Shown in pieces: positions 7,107 through 15,294 of a stretch of 25,054 nucleotides of DNA; within the stretch, counting starts at the first letter, position 1; each line of letters starts with the position of its first letter. A program made the translations under genes and the position numbers. The DNA comes from an uncultured Eubacteriales bacterium (GTDB lineage: Bacteria; Bacillota; Clostridia; Oscillospirales; Acutalibacteraceae), in contig CAKSPR010000026.1 of the NCBI GenBank assembly GCA_934486455.1, positions 1 to 25,054 on the forward strand, written 5' to 3'. The notes below the pieces were generated by a model, which made no database searches, was not told where the DNA came from, and saw nothing but the letters and a program-made list of their open reading frames with translations.

Positions 7107-8546
7107 ATGAACGATGAATTTTTCGGAAGCAAAGGCTTCGAAAACGACCCGGTGGTCGACGAGGCCGAAGACGACGAAAAAAACCCCTCTCGGTTTTCCG
7201 AACCGTCGGACAGCGGAACAAATAACGGCGACGGCATCAACGCCGATGACAACCGTGTCGGTGACGGCCGTTTTAACGAAAACCGTAACGCGCCGTACAT
7301 TCCGTCAGCTCCGTACACCTCTCCCCAAAACCACGGTGAAAACAGCTATACGCCCGTTTCTTTTTCGGCAGGATCCCGGGCGGATCAGGGGCAAACCCCT
7401 CCTCCGATGTACACAAAGCCGAAAAAACAGCCAAAGCCGGTTACCCGCGGAGGAATGATAATTGCCTGCGTATGCGTTGCGCTTGCCGCAAGCATCATAA
7501 CCTCCTCGATATTCTGCTTTGCCTTCTCCAAGGGTCAGTTTTTAAACCCTTCGTTGGGCTCATCGGGCACAAAGACCTCCATAGTCACCGAATCGACCGA
7601 CGAGGCGGCTGTCCAGGCCGTTGCAGAGGCTGTTTCTCCCTCGGTTGTGGGAATAGTGGTTTCAACCCAGTCGCTCGGATTCTTCGGAACCGGAACCTCC
7701 TCCGAAAGCGAAGGCTCGGGCATCATATATTCGGCCGACGGATATATCATAACCAACTACCATGTTATCTCGTCCGCCGTTGAATCGACCGGAAAGATCA
7801 GCGTATACCTCCAAAGCGACAGCGACACGGCCGTCTCGGCCACCGTTGTCGGATACGATGTCAGCGCCGATCTGGCGGTCATTAAAATCGACAAAAACGG
7901 TCTGCCTGCCATCGAGATAGGCGACTCATCGGTCCTAAAGGTCGGACAAACCGCCATTGCGGTGGGAAACCCCGGCGGAATGGACTTTATGGGATCGGTC
8001 TCCAAGGGCATCATAAGCGGGCTTGACCGTACCATACAGCTTGAAAACACCACAGAGATAAATCTGATACAGACCGACGCTGCCATAAATCCGGGTAATT
8101 CGGGCGGGGCGCTGGTCAACAGCAGCGGTCAGCTGATTGGTGTTAACAGCGCCAAAATGGCGTCCGACAGCTTTGAGGGAATGGGATTTGCCATTCCGGT
8201 CAACGATGTTGTTTCGATATGTGACCGCATAATTTCCAAAAAGGACGCGCCCGTGGGTTATGTCGGTGTGGAAATCTCCACAAGATATGACGCGTCGACC
8301 CTTCAGATGATGGGCTATCCCGCGGGGGTTGTCGTGGCAGGAGTAACGGCGGGAAGCCCCGCTGAAAAGGCCGGAATCGAAAAGGGCGACATAATCACCC
8401 AATTCAACGGAACTGCCGTGACCGGTTATACCGTCTTTAACAGTGAAAAGATGAAATATTCGCCCGGAGACGAAATTACCCTGACGGTTTATCGCGGGGG
8501 AAAGAACTATTCGGTCAAATTGACTCTCGGAACTGCCAACTCCTAA
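7107..8546 (+). CDS. htrA: HtrA/DegP-family membrane-anchored serine protease with PDZ domain
   Basis: A 479-residue trypsin-like quality-control protease. The layout is an acidic, Asn-rich cytoplasmic region (1-115), one membrane helix (about 116-140), a protease domain (about 165-375) and one PDZ domain (about 383-475). The triad is His219 (ITNYHV), Asp255 (SADLAVIK) and Ser332 (NPGNSGG). It degrades or refolds damaged proteins outside the membrane. The ATG has AGGAG nine bases upstream. A possible -10 (TATATT, 7070-7075) lies upstream, but I see no convincing -35. The long disordered N-terminus is common in clostridial HtrA proteins. Confidence 0.95.
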   Translation: MNDEFFGSKGFENDPVVDEAEDDEKNPSRFSEPSDSGTNNGDGINADDNRVGDGRFNENRNAPYIPSAPYTSPQNHGENSYTPVSFSAGSRADQGQTPPPMYTKPKKQPKPVTRGGMIIACVCVALAASIITSSIFCFAFSKGQFLNPSLGSSGTKTSIVTESTDEAAVQAVAEAVSPSVVGIVVSTQSLGFFGTGTSSESEGSGIIYSADGYIITNYHVISSAVESTGKISVYLQSDSDTAVSATVVGYDVSADLAVIKIDKNGLPAIEIGDSSVLKVGQTAIAVGNPGGMDFMGSVSKGIISGLDRTIQLENTTEINLIQTDAAINPGNSGGALVNSSGQLIGVNSAKMASDSFEGMGFAIPVNDVVSICDRIISKKDAPVGYVGVEISTRYDASTLQMMGYPAGVVVAGVTAGSPAEKAGIEKGDIITQFNGTAVTGYTVFNSEKMKYSPGDEITLTVYRGGKNYSVKLTLGTANS

Positions 8547-8589
8547 AATTCCAGAAGAGAATTTAAGCCAAGACGGATTCTTCCATTTA

Positions 8590-8672
8590 AAGCCTCATCC
8601 CGGGGTTGAGAGGCTTCCCGAAAGGGAAACGCTTCTCGGCGGCGGTACGGTAAAAAACCTCTGTGCCGCCGA
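8590..8672 (+). repeat. Two inverted repeats downstream of htrA
   Basis: AAGCCTC (8590-8596) pairs with GAGGCTT (8610-8616), and TCGGCGGC (8636-8643) pairs perfectly with GCCGCCGA (8665-8672). A small CCCGAAAGGG hairpin lies between them. None has a T run, so they are more likely transcript-end stabilisers or dispersed palindromes than terminators. Confidence 0.5.
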
Positions 8673-8721
8673 AAGGGAACTAAATTTTGACAACGCCTAA
8701 CTTTTTCATACTCTCCTCATT

Positions 8722-8757
8722 GCAAGCCCCCGTCGGGTAAAACCGGCGGGGTCTTGC
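8722..8757 (+). terminator. Probable transcription terminator of htrA
   Basis: GCAAG (8722-8726) pairs with CTTGC (8753-8757) and CCCCG (8728-8732) with CGGGG (8747-8751), with four further inner pairs, giving a stem of about 14 bp. What follows is ATTATCTCTATTG, T-rich but not a clean T run, so efficiency is uncertain. Confidence 0.55.
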
Positions 8758-8767
8758 ATTATCTCTA

Positions 8768-8785
8768 TTGTTAAAAATTTAACAA
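8768..8785. promoter_or_regulatory. Candidate Rex (NADH/NAD redox repressor) operator
   Basis: TTGTTAAAAATTTAACAA matches at every fixed position the clostridial Rex consensus TTGTTAA-N4-TTAACAA. A third copy of the octamer TTGTTAAA lies at 8821-8828, so three copies occur in 61 bases. The next gene pair, serC-serA, includes an NAD-dependent dehydrogenase, which makes redox control plausible. The site is about 60 bases upstream of the -35 at 8845, further than a simple blocking repressor needs; the half-site at 8821 is closer. Confidence 0.5.
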
Positions 8786-8844
8786 ACTTTAAAGCCCGTC
8801 TCTTTTAAAATCGACCGAGTTTGTTAAAAAAACGCGCAAATCAC

Positions 8845-8872
8845 TTGACAAAATGTAAACTGTGTGTATAAT
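8845..8872 (+). promoter_or_regulatory. Consensus promoter of the serC-serA operon
   Basis: A perfect TTGACA (8845-8850) and a perfect TATAAT (8867-8872) are 16 bases apart. Transcription should begin near 8879, leaving a leader of about 200 bases before the serC ATG at 9083. Confidence 0.85.
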
Positions 8873-8878
8873 GGAAAA

Positions 8879-9082
8879 TAGACGCCCGAGACGAGAAACA
8901 TTTTTACTCGGGACAAAAAGACTCATTCTTTTCCCGAAAGTTTTTTCGGAAGGTGTTTTTCCGGGCGTTATAAAAAAACTGAGCGGGATGCAAAAGCCGC
9001 CTGAGATTTCTCAGGAACGGGGGCATTCTCTGAAAGCCCCGGATCGGAAGGCAGCCGCTCGACAATATAAGGAGTGGCTTTT
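8879..9082 (+). promoter_or_regulatory. Long, foldable 5' leader of serC-serA (possible cis-regulatory RNA)
   Basis: Several pairings are visible. ACGCCCG (8882-8888) can pair with CGGGCGT (8962-8968), closing a branched region. CCCGAG (8885-8890) can instead pair with CTCGGG (8907-8912). The two share bases and exclude each other. CCGAA near 8934 pairs with TTCGG near 8945. Further on are CCTGAG/CTCAGG and GGGGC/GCCCC hairpins. AAAAGCC (8992-8998) is complementary to GGCTTTT (9076-9082), the bases between the ribosome site and the ATG, so pairing could limit initiation. I find no T-box core (GGTGGNACCGCG) and no S-box or glycine riboswitch core. The CCCGA/TCGGG words are common in this genome, so some pairings may be chance. 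Confidence 0.4.
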
Positions 9083-10168
9083 ATGTCAAGAGTTTATAAT
9101 TTTTCTGCGGGTCCTTCCATGCTGGCCGAAAGCGTACTTAAAACCGCGGCCGACGAAATGCTGGATTACCACGGCTGCGGCCAGTCGGTTATGGAGATGT
9201 CTCACCGTTCAAAGATATATAAAACCATAATCGAGGGGGCAGAGGCTCTGCTTCGCGAGGTCATGAACATCCCCGACAATTATAAGGTACTGTTTTTGCA
9301 GGGCGGCGCTTCCACCCAGTTTGCCGCCATTCCCCTTAATCTTATGAACGGCTCGGGCAAGGCCGACTATGTCATTACCGGTCAGTGGGCCAACAAGGCC
9401 TATAAAGAGGCCGCCCGTTACGGCGATGTAAAAGCGGTTGCTTCCTCGGCCGATAAGACCTATTCCTATATTCCTAAGCTCGACCCCGCCACCTTCACAA
9501 AGGACGCCGATTACTTCTACATCTGCATGAACAACACCATTTACGGCACCAAGTTCCACGAGCTGCCCGACACCGGCAGCGTGCCGCTGATTGCCGATAT
9601 TTCCTCCTGCATCCTTTCCGAGCCCATTGACGTTTCCAAATTCGGAATGCTCTATGCCGGAGCGCAGAAAAATGTCGCCCCCGCAGGACTGACCATCGTC
9701 ATCATCCGCGAGGATCTTCTCGGCAAGGCGAGAGACATAACCCCCACCATGCTTAATTACGTTACCCATGTCGAGGCAGGCTCCATGTTCAACACTCCCC
9801 CCTGCTATAACATATATATCTGCAAGCTGGTGCTTGAGTGGCTTAAAAACGACATCGGCGGTCTTGAAAACATGAAGAAGATCAACGAGGAGAAATCCGG
9901 CATGATCTATAACTTCCTCGATAACAGCAAAATGTTCCGCGGCACCGTCGTTCCCGAGGATCGCTCCATGATGAATATACCCTTCGTCACCGACAGCGAC
10001 GAGCTCAATGCCAAGTTCATCAAAGAGGCCGAAGAGGCAGGCTTTGTCAACCTAAAGGGACACCGCTCGGTGGGCGGAATGAGAGCCTCCGTCTACAACG
10101 CCATGCCTGTTGAGGGCTGCAGAAAGCTTGTGGAATTCATGAAGAAATTCGAGGAGGAAAACAAATAA
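9083..10168 (+). CDS. serC: Phosphoserine aminotransferase
   Basis: Converts 3-phosphohydroxypyruvate and glutamate to phosphoserine and 2-oxoglutarate, the second step of serine synthesis. The 361-residue protein begins with the family signature YNFSAGPSMLAESVL, has the phosphate-binding LQGGASTQFAA (about 72-82) and the PLP lysine in YAGAQKN (Lys196), then a conserved C-terminus (GHRSVGGMRASVYNA). ATG 9083 is chosen because AAGGAG lies eight bases upstream; an in-frame GTG at 9074 overlaps that site. The stop TAA shares a base with the serA ATG, so the genes are translationally coupled. Confidence 0.97.
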   Translation: MSRVYNFSAGPSMLAESVLKTAADEMLDYHGCGQSVMEMSHRSKIYKTIIEGAEALLREVMNIPDNYKVLFLQGGASTQFAAIPLNLMNGSGKADYVITGQWANKAYKEAARYGDVKAVASSADKTYSYIPKLDPATFTKDADYFYICMNNTIYGTKFHELPDTGSVPLIADISSCILSEPIDVSKFGMLYAGAQKNVAPAGLTIVIIREDLLGKARDITPTMLNYVTHVEAGSMFNTPPCYNIYICKLVLEWLKNDIGGLENMKKINEEKSGMIYNFLDNSKMFRGTVVPEDRSMMNIPFVTDSDELNAKFIKEAEEAGFVNLKGHRSVGGMRASVYNAMPVEGCRKLVEFMKKFEEENK

Positions 10169-11337
10169 TGTTTAACATTCAAACCCTAAATAAAATTTCT
10201 CCCTCCGGACTTAACCGTCTTGATAAAACAAAATATACCTACGGCGAAGACATCGAAAATCCCGATGCCATAATGGTGCGCTCGGCAAAAATGCACGAAA
10301 TGGAATTCGGCAGCAACCTCGTGGCCATCGGCCGCGCGGGCGCCGGCGTCAACAACATACCCCTCGACCGCTGCAGCGAGGCCGGAATCGTGGTTTTCAA
10401 CACCCCCGGTGCAAATGCCAACGCCGTTAAGGAGCTTGTTATTGCGGGAATGCTCATATGCTCCCGCCGCGTCATTCCCGCCATCGAGTGGGAAAAGACC
10501 CTCAAGGGCAACGGTGCCGAGGTTTCCAAGATGGTCGAAAAGGGCAAAAGCGCCTTTACCGGCCCCGAGGTCATGGGCAAGACGCTGGGCGTTATCGGCC
10601 TCGGCGCAATCGGTATCGGGGTTGCCAACACCGCCCGCGCAATGGGCATGGAGGTTTACGGCTATGACCCCTACCTTTCGGTAGACGCCGCATGGCACCT
10701 TTCAAGCTCGATAAAGCATTCCGACAATCTCGACGAAATTTTCGCCAACTGCGATTATATATCCGTTCATGTCCCCCTCACCGACGAGACAAGAGACATG
10801 ATAAGCGCCAAATCCATCGCCGGAATGAAGGACGGAGTGAGAATTCTCAACTTTGCCCGCGGAGATCTTGTCAACACAGCCGACATTATTGCCGCCCTTG
10901 CCACCGGTAAGGTTGCGGCCTATGTAACCGACTTTGCCAACGACGAGCTTTTGGGCGTTGAGGGAGTCATCGCAATTCCTCATCTCGGCGCATCCACTCC
11001 CGAGGCCGAGGACAACTGTGCCTCCATGGCGGCGGGCGAGCTTATCGACTATCTCGAAAACGGAAACATTGTCAATTCGGTCAACATGCCGTCAGTTTCC
11101 TGCCCCAGAACAAGCGGAGCGAGAATCTGCGTTATCCATAAAAACAACCCCGGCATGATAAGCAGTCTTTCGGCATTTTTCTCGAGCAAAAATGTCAACA
11201 TCGAGAATATGCTCAACAAATCCAAGAAGGACTACGCCTATACCCTCATCGACATCTCCGAAAAGGATGCGGACGAGGCCATTATCGCCGGAATACGCGA
11301 TGTGGAGGGCACCATCAGGGTCAGAGTTATTAAATAA
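10168..11337 (+). CDS. serA: D-3-phosphoglycerate dehydrogenase with ACT domain
   Basis: Oxidises 3-phosphoglycerate with NAD, the first committed step of serine synthesis. Of 389 residues, the nucleotide-binding motif GLGAIG is at 144-149, followed by an acidic residue at the end of the strand (YGYDP). The catalytic set is Arg231 (NFARGD), a likely Glu260 (NDELLG) and His272 (PHLGAST). A C-terminal ACT domain (about 317-389) is the usual site for serine feedback. The intermediate ASB domain of longer SerA forms is absent, as in the short ACT-only type. The ATG overlaps the serC stop by one base; GAGGAGG lies just upstream in the end of serC. Confidence 0.96.
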   Translation: MFNIQTLNKISPSGLNRLDKTKYTYGEDIENPDAIMVRSAKMHEMEFGSNLVAIGRAGAGVNNIPLDRCSEAGIVVFNTPGANANAVKELVIAGMLICSRRVIPAIEWEKTLKGNGAEVSKMVEKGKSAFTGPEVMGKTLGVIGLGAIGIGVANTARAMGMEVYGYDPYLSVDAAWHLSSSIKHSDNLDEIFANCDYISVHVPLTDETRDMISAKSIAGMKDGVRILNFARGDLVNTADIIAALATGKVAAYVTDFANDELLGVEGVIAIPHLGASTPEAEDNCASMAAGELIDYLENGNIVNSVNMPSVSCPRTSGARICVIHKNNPGMISSLSAFFSSKNVNIENMLNKSKKDYAYTLIDISEKDADEAIIAGIRDVEGTIRVRVIK

Positions 11338-11352
11338 CTATAATGTCAAAAT

Positions 11353-11403
11353 CGACAGGACGGTTAAGCCATTGCGGCAGGAACCCGTTCTGTCGGTTTT
11401 TTG
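11353..11403 (+). terminator. Intrinsic terminator of serC-serA
   Basis: CGACAGGACGG (11353-11363) pairs with CCGTTCTGTCG (11385-11395), 11 bp with one G-T pair, followed by a T run to about 11402. It starts 16 bases after the serA stop. Confidence 0.85.
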
Positions 11404-11433
11404 ATATATTGCGGCGTTTGCTTTGTTTATATA

Positions 11434-11462
11434 TTGACAGCAAGGCGCAAATATTGTAGTAT
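11434..11462 (+). promoter_or_regulatory. Promoter of the DUF4234/DUF2752 gene pair
   Basis: TTGACA (11434-11439) and TAGTAT (11457-11462, 4/6) are 17 bases apart, directly after the serA terminator and about 55 bases before the next ATG. Confidence 0.6.
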
Positions 11463-11516
11463 GAAATCGGGAATTGTTTCCGAGATGATATGATTGATAA
11501 ACAGGAGGAAGCGAAC

Positions 11517-12131
11517 ATGTTTTGTAAAAATTGCGGAGCGCAGATGAGCGACGGTTCAGCTTTTTGCCCGAATTGCGGAACAAAGGCGGCAACAGACGAA
11601 AATCCGGCTCAAAACAACCAAAATGGCGGGGCGCAGCAGACAGGTCAGCCTTACGGGGCACAGCAGACAGGACAGCCCTACGGCGGTCAGCCCTACGGCA
11701 GTCAGCCCTACGGCAGTCAGCCCTACGGCAGTCAGCCCTACGGGCAGCCCTATAATCAGCCTCACTACAACGGGCAGCCTCCCTTTACCCCTGCACCGCA
11801 GGGCGGTAACGAGCGCAGCATCGGCATTGCTATACTGCTCAGCATAGTTACATGCGGCATTTACGGTATTTACTGGTTTATAACTCTTACCAACGAGGTC
11901 AACCAAAGATACGGTGATCCCAATGCCACAAGCGGCGGTGTGGCCTTTCTTCTGACCCTTATCACCTTTGGTATTTACGGATTCTTCTGGGCATATAAGC
12001 TGGGTGAAAAGGTCGATGCCATAAAGGGAACTCCCGGCGGAAGCTCAAATGTTCTTTTCCTTGTGTTTGAAATATTCGGACTTAACATTGTCACACTGGC
12101 TCTTGCCCAGGACGCAATGAACAAATGTTAG
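11517..12131 (+). CDS. Zinc-ribbon, QPYG-repeat, DUF4234 membrane protein
   Basis: A 204-residue protein in three parts: an N-terminal zinc ribbon (CKNCGAQM...CPNCGTK, Cys3/Cys6 and Cys18/Cys21), a flexible Gln/Pro/Tyr/Gly region made of repeats (about 38-90), and a C-terminal DUF4234 domain with at least two membrane helices (SIGIAILLSIVTCGIYGIYW and VAFLLTLITFGIYGFFWAYK). This zinc-ribbon plus disordered linker plus small membrane domain layout is common in clostridia; its function is not known. ATG 11517 has AGGAGG eight bases upstream, better than the ATG at 11490. Its end overlaps the next gene by seven bases. Confidence 0.88.
   Translation: MFCKNCGAQMSDGSAFCPNCGTKAATDENPAQNNQNGGAQQTGQPYGAQQTGQPYGGQPYGSQPYGSQPYGSQPYGQPYNQPHYNGQPPFTPAPQGGNERSIGIAILLSIVTCGIYGIYWFITLTNEVNQRYGDPNATSGGVAFLLTLITFGIYGFFWAYKLGEKVDAIKGTPGGSSNVLFLVFEIFGLNIVTLALAQDAMNKC
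11673..11744 (+). repeat. 15-base tandem repeat coding for QPYGS/G units
   Basis: Five in-register copies of CAGCCCTACGGC plus a three-base GGT or AGT start at 11673, 11688, 11703, 11718 and 11733; the last is cut to 12 bases. Upstream are two 27-base units coding AQQTGQPYG. The near-identity of the copies at DNA level suggests recent copy-number change by slippage; all units are multiples of three, so the frame is kept. Confidence 0.9.
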
Positions 12132-12499
12132 AAAAAAACAAATGGCTTTGGGCCGTCGTCAGATTTGCGGCGGCCGTTTTTGTACTTCTGGCGGTAAGCT
12201 TTACGGTCGGCTGTCCCTTCAATCGGTTGACCGGACTTAAATGCCCCGGCTGCGGAGTGACAAGAATGATTTTCAGTTTACTCCGTCTCGATTTTAAAAC
12301 CGCCTTTTTGTATAATCCCGTTATTTTTTGCCTTATTTCTGTTTGGGCGGTGGCCTTTTGCGCCTTTGCCCGGCTTAAAGGAAAGGGCAAAGAGAAAACG
12401 GCAAAAAGAATAAAAAATACCGCGGCGTATTTTTCCGTAGCGGTGCTTGTCGTTTTCGGCGTGGTCAGAAATATTTTGCCGTTGGGCTTTCCCGTGTGA
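12125..12499 (+). CDS. DUF2752 membrane protein
   Basis: A 124-residue small membrane protein with the DUF2752 signature CPFNRLTGLKCPGCGVTR, where the CPGCGxTR cysteine motif sits at the end of the first helix (about 9-30). Two further hydrophobic segments follow (about 64-82 and 100-120). Function is unknown. The ATG lies inside the end of the upstream gene (seven-base overlap), so the two are translationally coupled. DUF2752 and DUF4234-type proteins are often neighbours, from general recollection, which suggests a shared role. Confidence 0.87.
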   Translation: MLEKNKWLWAVVRFAAAVFVLLAVSFTVGCPFNRLTGLKCPGCGVTRMIFSLLRLDFKTAFLYNPVIFCLISVWAVAFCAFARLKGKGKEKTAKRIKNTAAYFSVAVLVVFGVVRNILPLGFPV

Positions 12500-12605
12500 G
12501 AGTCCGTGGGGACACATAATCGCGGGCTTCGCCCGTTTATAAAACCCGCGCGTATGCTTCTCCGTTCCTTTTAACGGAATGAAAACAAAATGCCCCATGA
12601 CAACA

Positions 12606-12648
12606 AAAACCTCCCGCCATCCGATTGCTCGGTGGTATGGGAGGTTTT
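12606..12648. terminator. Bidirectional terminator between DUF2752 gene and clpC
   Basis: AAAACCTCCC pairs with GGGAGGTTTT around an inner CCGA/TCGG and CCA/TGG, with A and T runs on both sides. It serves both convergent transcripts. A second hairpin (GGGC-TTC-GCCC, near 12524-12534) sits closer to the DUF2752 stop. Confidence 0.85.
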
Positions 12649-12723
12649 GCTTTTGTTATGATCGTGATACCCATAGGGATAAATGCGGTTGCAGGATGAT
12701 TTTCCTATGCATATCGGCGGTTA

Positions 12724-15273
12724 TTATTCTTTTTCGGACTCTTTGCCTTCGGGGCTGTCGGCCGATTTGTCGCCGTCTGCGGCAGTCTCGCCGTCCTTTT
12801 TTTCGTCCTTTTTATCGGCTTTGACATCGGATTTGTCGGAGCTTTCAAAGGAATATCCGTCGTCGGTGGCGTCGCAGCGCACGGTGTCGCCCCTCTTTAT
12901 TCTGCCCGAGAGAATTTCCTCGGAAAGGGCGTCCTCAATGGCATTCTGGATGGCGCGGCGGAGGGGTCTTGCGCCGTAAACCTTGTCAAATCCTGCGTCG
13001 GCCAGCTTTTCAATAGCCTTTTCGGTAAAGGAAAGGGTGATTTCCATGTTGTCGTAAATACGGCGGGACAGCACCTTAAGAAGTCTGCGGGCAATTTCGG
13101 CGATGTCGGCTCTTTCGAGCTGTTTAAAGACGATGATGTCGTCGATACGGTTGAGGAACTCGGGACGGAACTGAGCCTTGAGGGCGCTCATTACCTCGTC
13201 CTTTATCTTCTTGTTGTCCTTTTCCTCCTCCTGCTTGTCGCCGAAGCCGAAGCTCTTTTGCTCGCTTATGGCTCTTGCGCCCACATTGGAGGTCATAATA
13301 ATGACGGTGTTTTTGAAATCTACCTTTCTTCCCTGGGCGTCGGTCAAAACGCCGTCGTCAAGAATCTGAAGCAGGATGTTGAAGATGTCGGGGTGAGCCT
13401 TTTCGATTTCGTCGAAAAGTACCACGCTGTAAGGCTTTCTGCGAACGGCCTCGGTAAGCTGGCCGCCCTCGTCGTAGCCCACATATCCGGGAGGCGATCC
13501 CACAAGGCGGGAGACGGTGTGCTTCTCCATATATTCCGACATATCAAAACGAATGACGGCATTTTCGCTGCCGAACATGGTCTCGGCAAGGGTCTTGCAA
13601 AGCTCGGTTTTACCTACGCCGGTAGGCCCCAGGAAAAGGAACGAGCCGGTGGGGCGCTTGGGATCCTTAAGACCCACTCTGCCCCTTCGAATGGCACGGG
13701 AAACAGCGCTGACGGCCTCGTCCTGTCCCACAAGGCGTTTGTGAAGCTCGTCTTCAAGGCGCAAAAGCTTCTGTCCTTCCTCCTCGGTGAGGGTGGTGGC
13801 GGGAATGCCCGTCCAGCCCGAAACGATCTCGGCGATCTCCTCGGGAGTGACCTCGCCGCCCGAGTGACGGTTGCTTTCGTGCCACTGCTCCTTGAGCTTT
13901 TTAAGCTGCTCGGTCTTTTCCTTCTCCTTGTCGCGGAGCTTTGCCGCCCCCTCGAAATCCTGAGCGTTGACGCTGGCCGTTTTCTCGGCTGCGATGGTCT
14001 TTATTTCATCCTCCAGCTGGCGGATGTCGTCGGGAGGGGTGAGGCTTTGGAGCTTAACTCTCGAGCCCGCCTCGTCGATAAGGTCGATGGCCTTGTCGGG
14101 CAGGAACCGATCGGAAATATAGCGGGAGGAAAGCTTAACGGCCGCTTCAATGGCCTCGTCGGAGATTTTAACATGGTGATGAGCCTCGTATTTATCTCTA
14201 AGGCCTTTAAGAATTTCGACCGCCTCCTCTTCAGAGGGCTCGCCGACGGTCACGGGCTGGAAGCGGCGCTCAAGAGCGGCGTCCTTTTCGATGTATTTGC
14301 GGTATTCGTTGAGGGTGGTGGCGCCGATGACCTGAAGATCGCCGCGCGCGAGAGAGGGCTTTAAGATGTTTGCGGCATCGGTAGAGCCCTCGGCCGAGCC
14401 TGCGCCCACAATGGTGTGAAGCTCGTCGATGAAAAGAATTACATCGCCGCTCTTTTTGACCTCCTCGAGGGCGGTCTTTATGCGTTCTTCAAAGTCGCCG
14501 CGGTATTTTGTGCCGGCCACCATACCGGTGAGATCTAGAGATACCACACGCTTGTTTTCAAGGATTTCAGGCACCTCGCCCGATGCGATTTTAAGGGCAA
14601 GACCCTCGGCGATGGCGGTTTTACCGACACCTGGCTCGCCGATAAGGCAGGGATTGTTTTTGGTACGGCGGGTCAGAATCTGTATCACCCGCTGAATTTC
14701 CTCGCTTCGGCCGATGACGGGATCAATCTTTCCTTCCTTGGCCTCGGCGGTCAGATCGCGGCCGAATTTGTCGAGGGTGGGGCATTTTCCGCCGCCTTTT
14801 TTGGACTTTTGATCGTCTCCGGATTTGGAAGAAAAGCTGTCGGAGGCCGAGAGTATCTGCGAGGAGATGTCCTCGGGCTTAATGCCAAGCTCCTTTAGGA
14901 AGGCTACGGCATAGCTTTGACCCTCTTCGATTATGGCAAGCAGAATGTGCTCGGTGCCCACATATCCGCTGGAAAGAGACCGAGCGGCCGCAATGGACAT
15001 TTCGAGAATTCTTTTTGCTCTGGGAGTAAAGTCATCGGGAGTGAGAGAGGTGGGAAGCCCTTCGCCCACCTTTTCGGCAAGCAGCTCGGCAATCTTTTCC
15101 TCGTTTACCCCGTTGGCCGAAAGCAGTGCGGCTGCCGCACCCGAGCCCTCGGCAAGAATTCCGAGAAGCAGGTGCTCGCTGCCGATGTAGGTATGACCCA
15201 TGGTTTCGGCTTTTTCAATGGCAAGATTTATGGCCTTGTTGGCCTTTTCGGTAAATCCGTTGAATTTATACAT
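12724..15273 (-). CDS. clpC: ATP-dependent Clp protease ATP-binding subunit ClpC
   Basis: An 849-residue AAA+ unfoldase that feeds proteins to ClpP. It has two N-terminal Clp repeats (about 1-145), a first ATPase module (Walker A GEPGVGKT 212-219, DELHT near 283), a middle domain with a UVR-like coiled coil (about 425-465), and a second module (GPTGVGKT 549-556). The C-terminus adds about 45 highly charged Lys/Asp/Glu/Ser residues, making it longer than the roughly 810 residues of Bacillus subtilis ClpC. ATG 15273 (MYKFNGFTEKA) has AAGGA upstream and fits the family start. It is the last gene of the CtsR operon, 140 bases after mcsB, a gap that holds a large inverted repeat. Confidence 0.97.
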   Translation of the reverse strand: MYKFNGFTEKANKAINLAIEKAETMGHTYIGSEHLLLGILAEGSGAAAALLSANGVNEEKIAELLAEKVGEGLPTSLTPDDFTPRAKRILEMSIAAARSLSSGYVGTEHILLAIIEEGQSYAVAFLKELGIKPEDISSQILSASDSFSSKSGDDQKSKKGGGKCPTLDKFGRDLTAEAKEGKIDPVIGRSEEIQRVIQILTRRTKNNPCLIGEPGVGKTAIAEGLALKIASGEVPEILENKRVVSLDLTGMVAGTKYRGDFEERIKTALEEVKKSGDVILFIDELHTIVGAGSAEGSTDAANILKPSLARGDLQVIGATTLNEYRKYIEKDAALERRFQPVTVGEPSEEEAVEILKGLRDKYEAHHHVKISDEAIEAAVKLSSRYISDRFLPDKAIDLIDEAGSRVKLQSLTPPDDIRQLEDEIKTIAAEKTASVNAQDFEGAAKLRDKEKEKTEQLKKLKEQWHESNRHSGGEVTPEEIAEIVSGWTGIPATTLTEEEGQKLLRLEDELHKRLVGQDEAVSAVSRAIRRGRVGLKDPKRPTGSFLFLGPTGVGKTELCKTLAETMFGSENAVIRFDMSEYMEKHTVSRLVGSPPGYVGYDEGGQLTEAVRRKPYSVVLFDEIEKAHPDIFNILLQILDDGVLTDAQGRKVDFKNTVIIMTSNVGARAISEQKSFGFGDKQEEEKDNKKIKDEVMSALKAQFRPEFLNRIDDIIVFKQLERADIAEIARRLLKVLSRRIYDNMEITLSFTEKAIEKLADAGFDKVYGARPLRRAIQNAIEDALSEEILSGRIKRGDTVRCDATDDGYSFESSDKSDVKADKKDEKKDGETAADGDKSADSPEGKESEKE

Positions 15274-15294
15274 AGTGTTCAGTCCTTTCAAAAT

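Noticed and set aside
8879..9082. Known riboswitch or serine T-box before serC
   Set aside because: I searched for the T-box core, S-box motifs, glycine and ZTP signature strings and found none; CCGCCTGAG near 8997 only partly resembles the ZTP end motif.
13258..14364. 368-codon open frame on the plus strand opposite clpC
   Set aside because: It lies fully within the clpC coding region on the other strand and resembles no known family.
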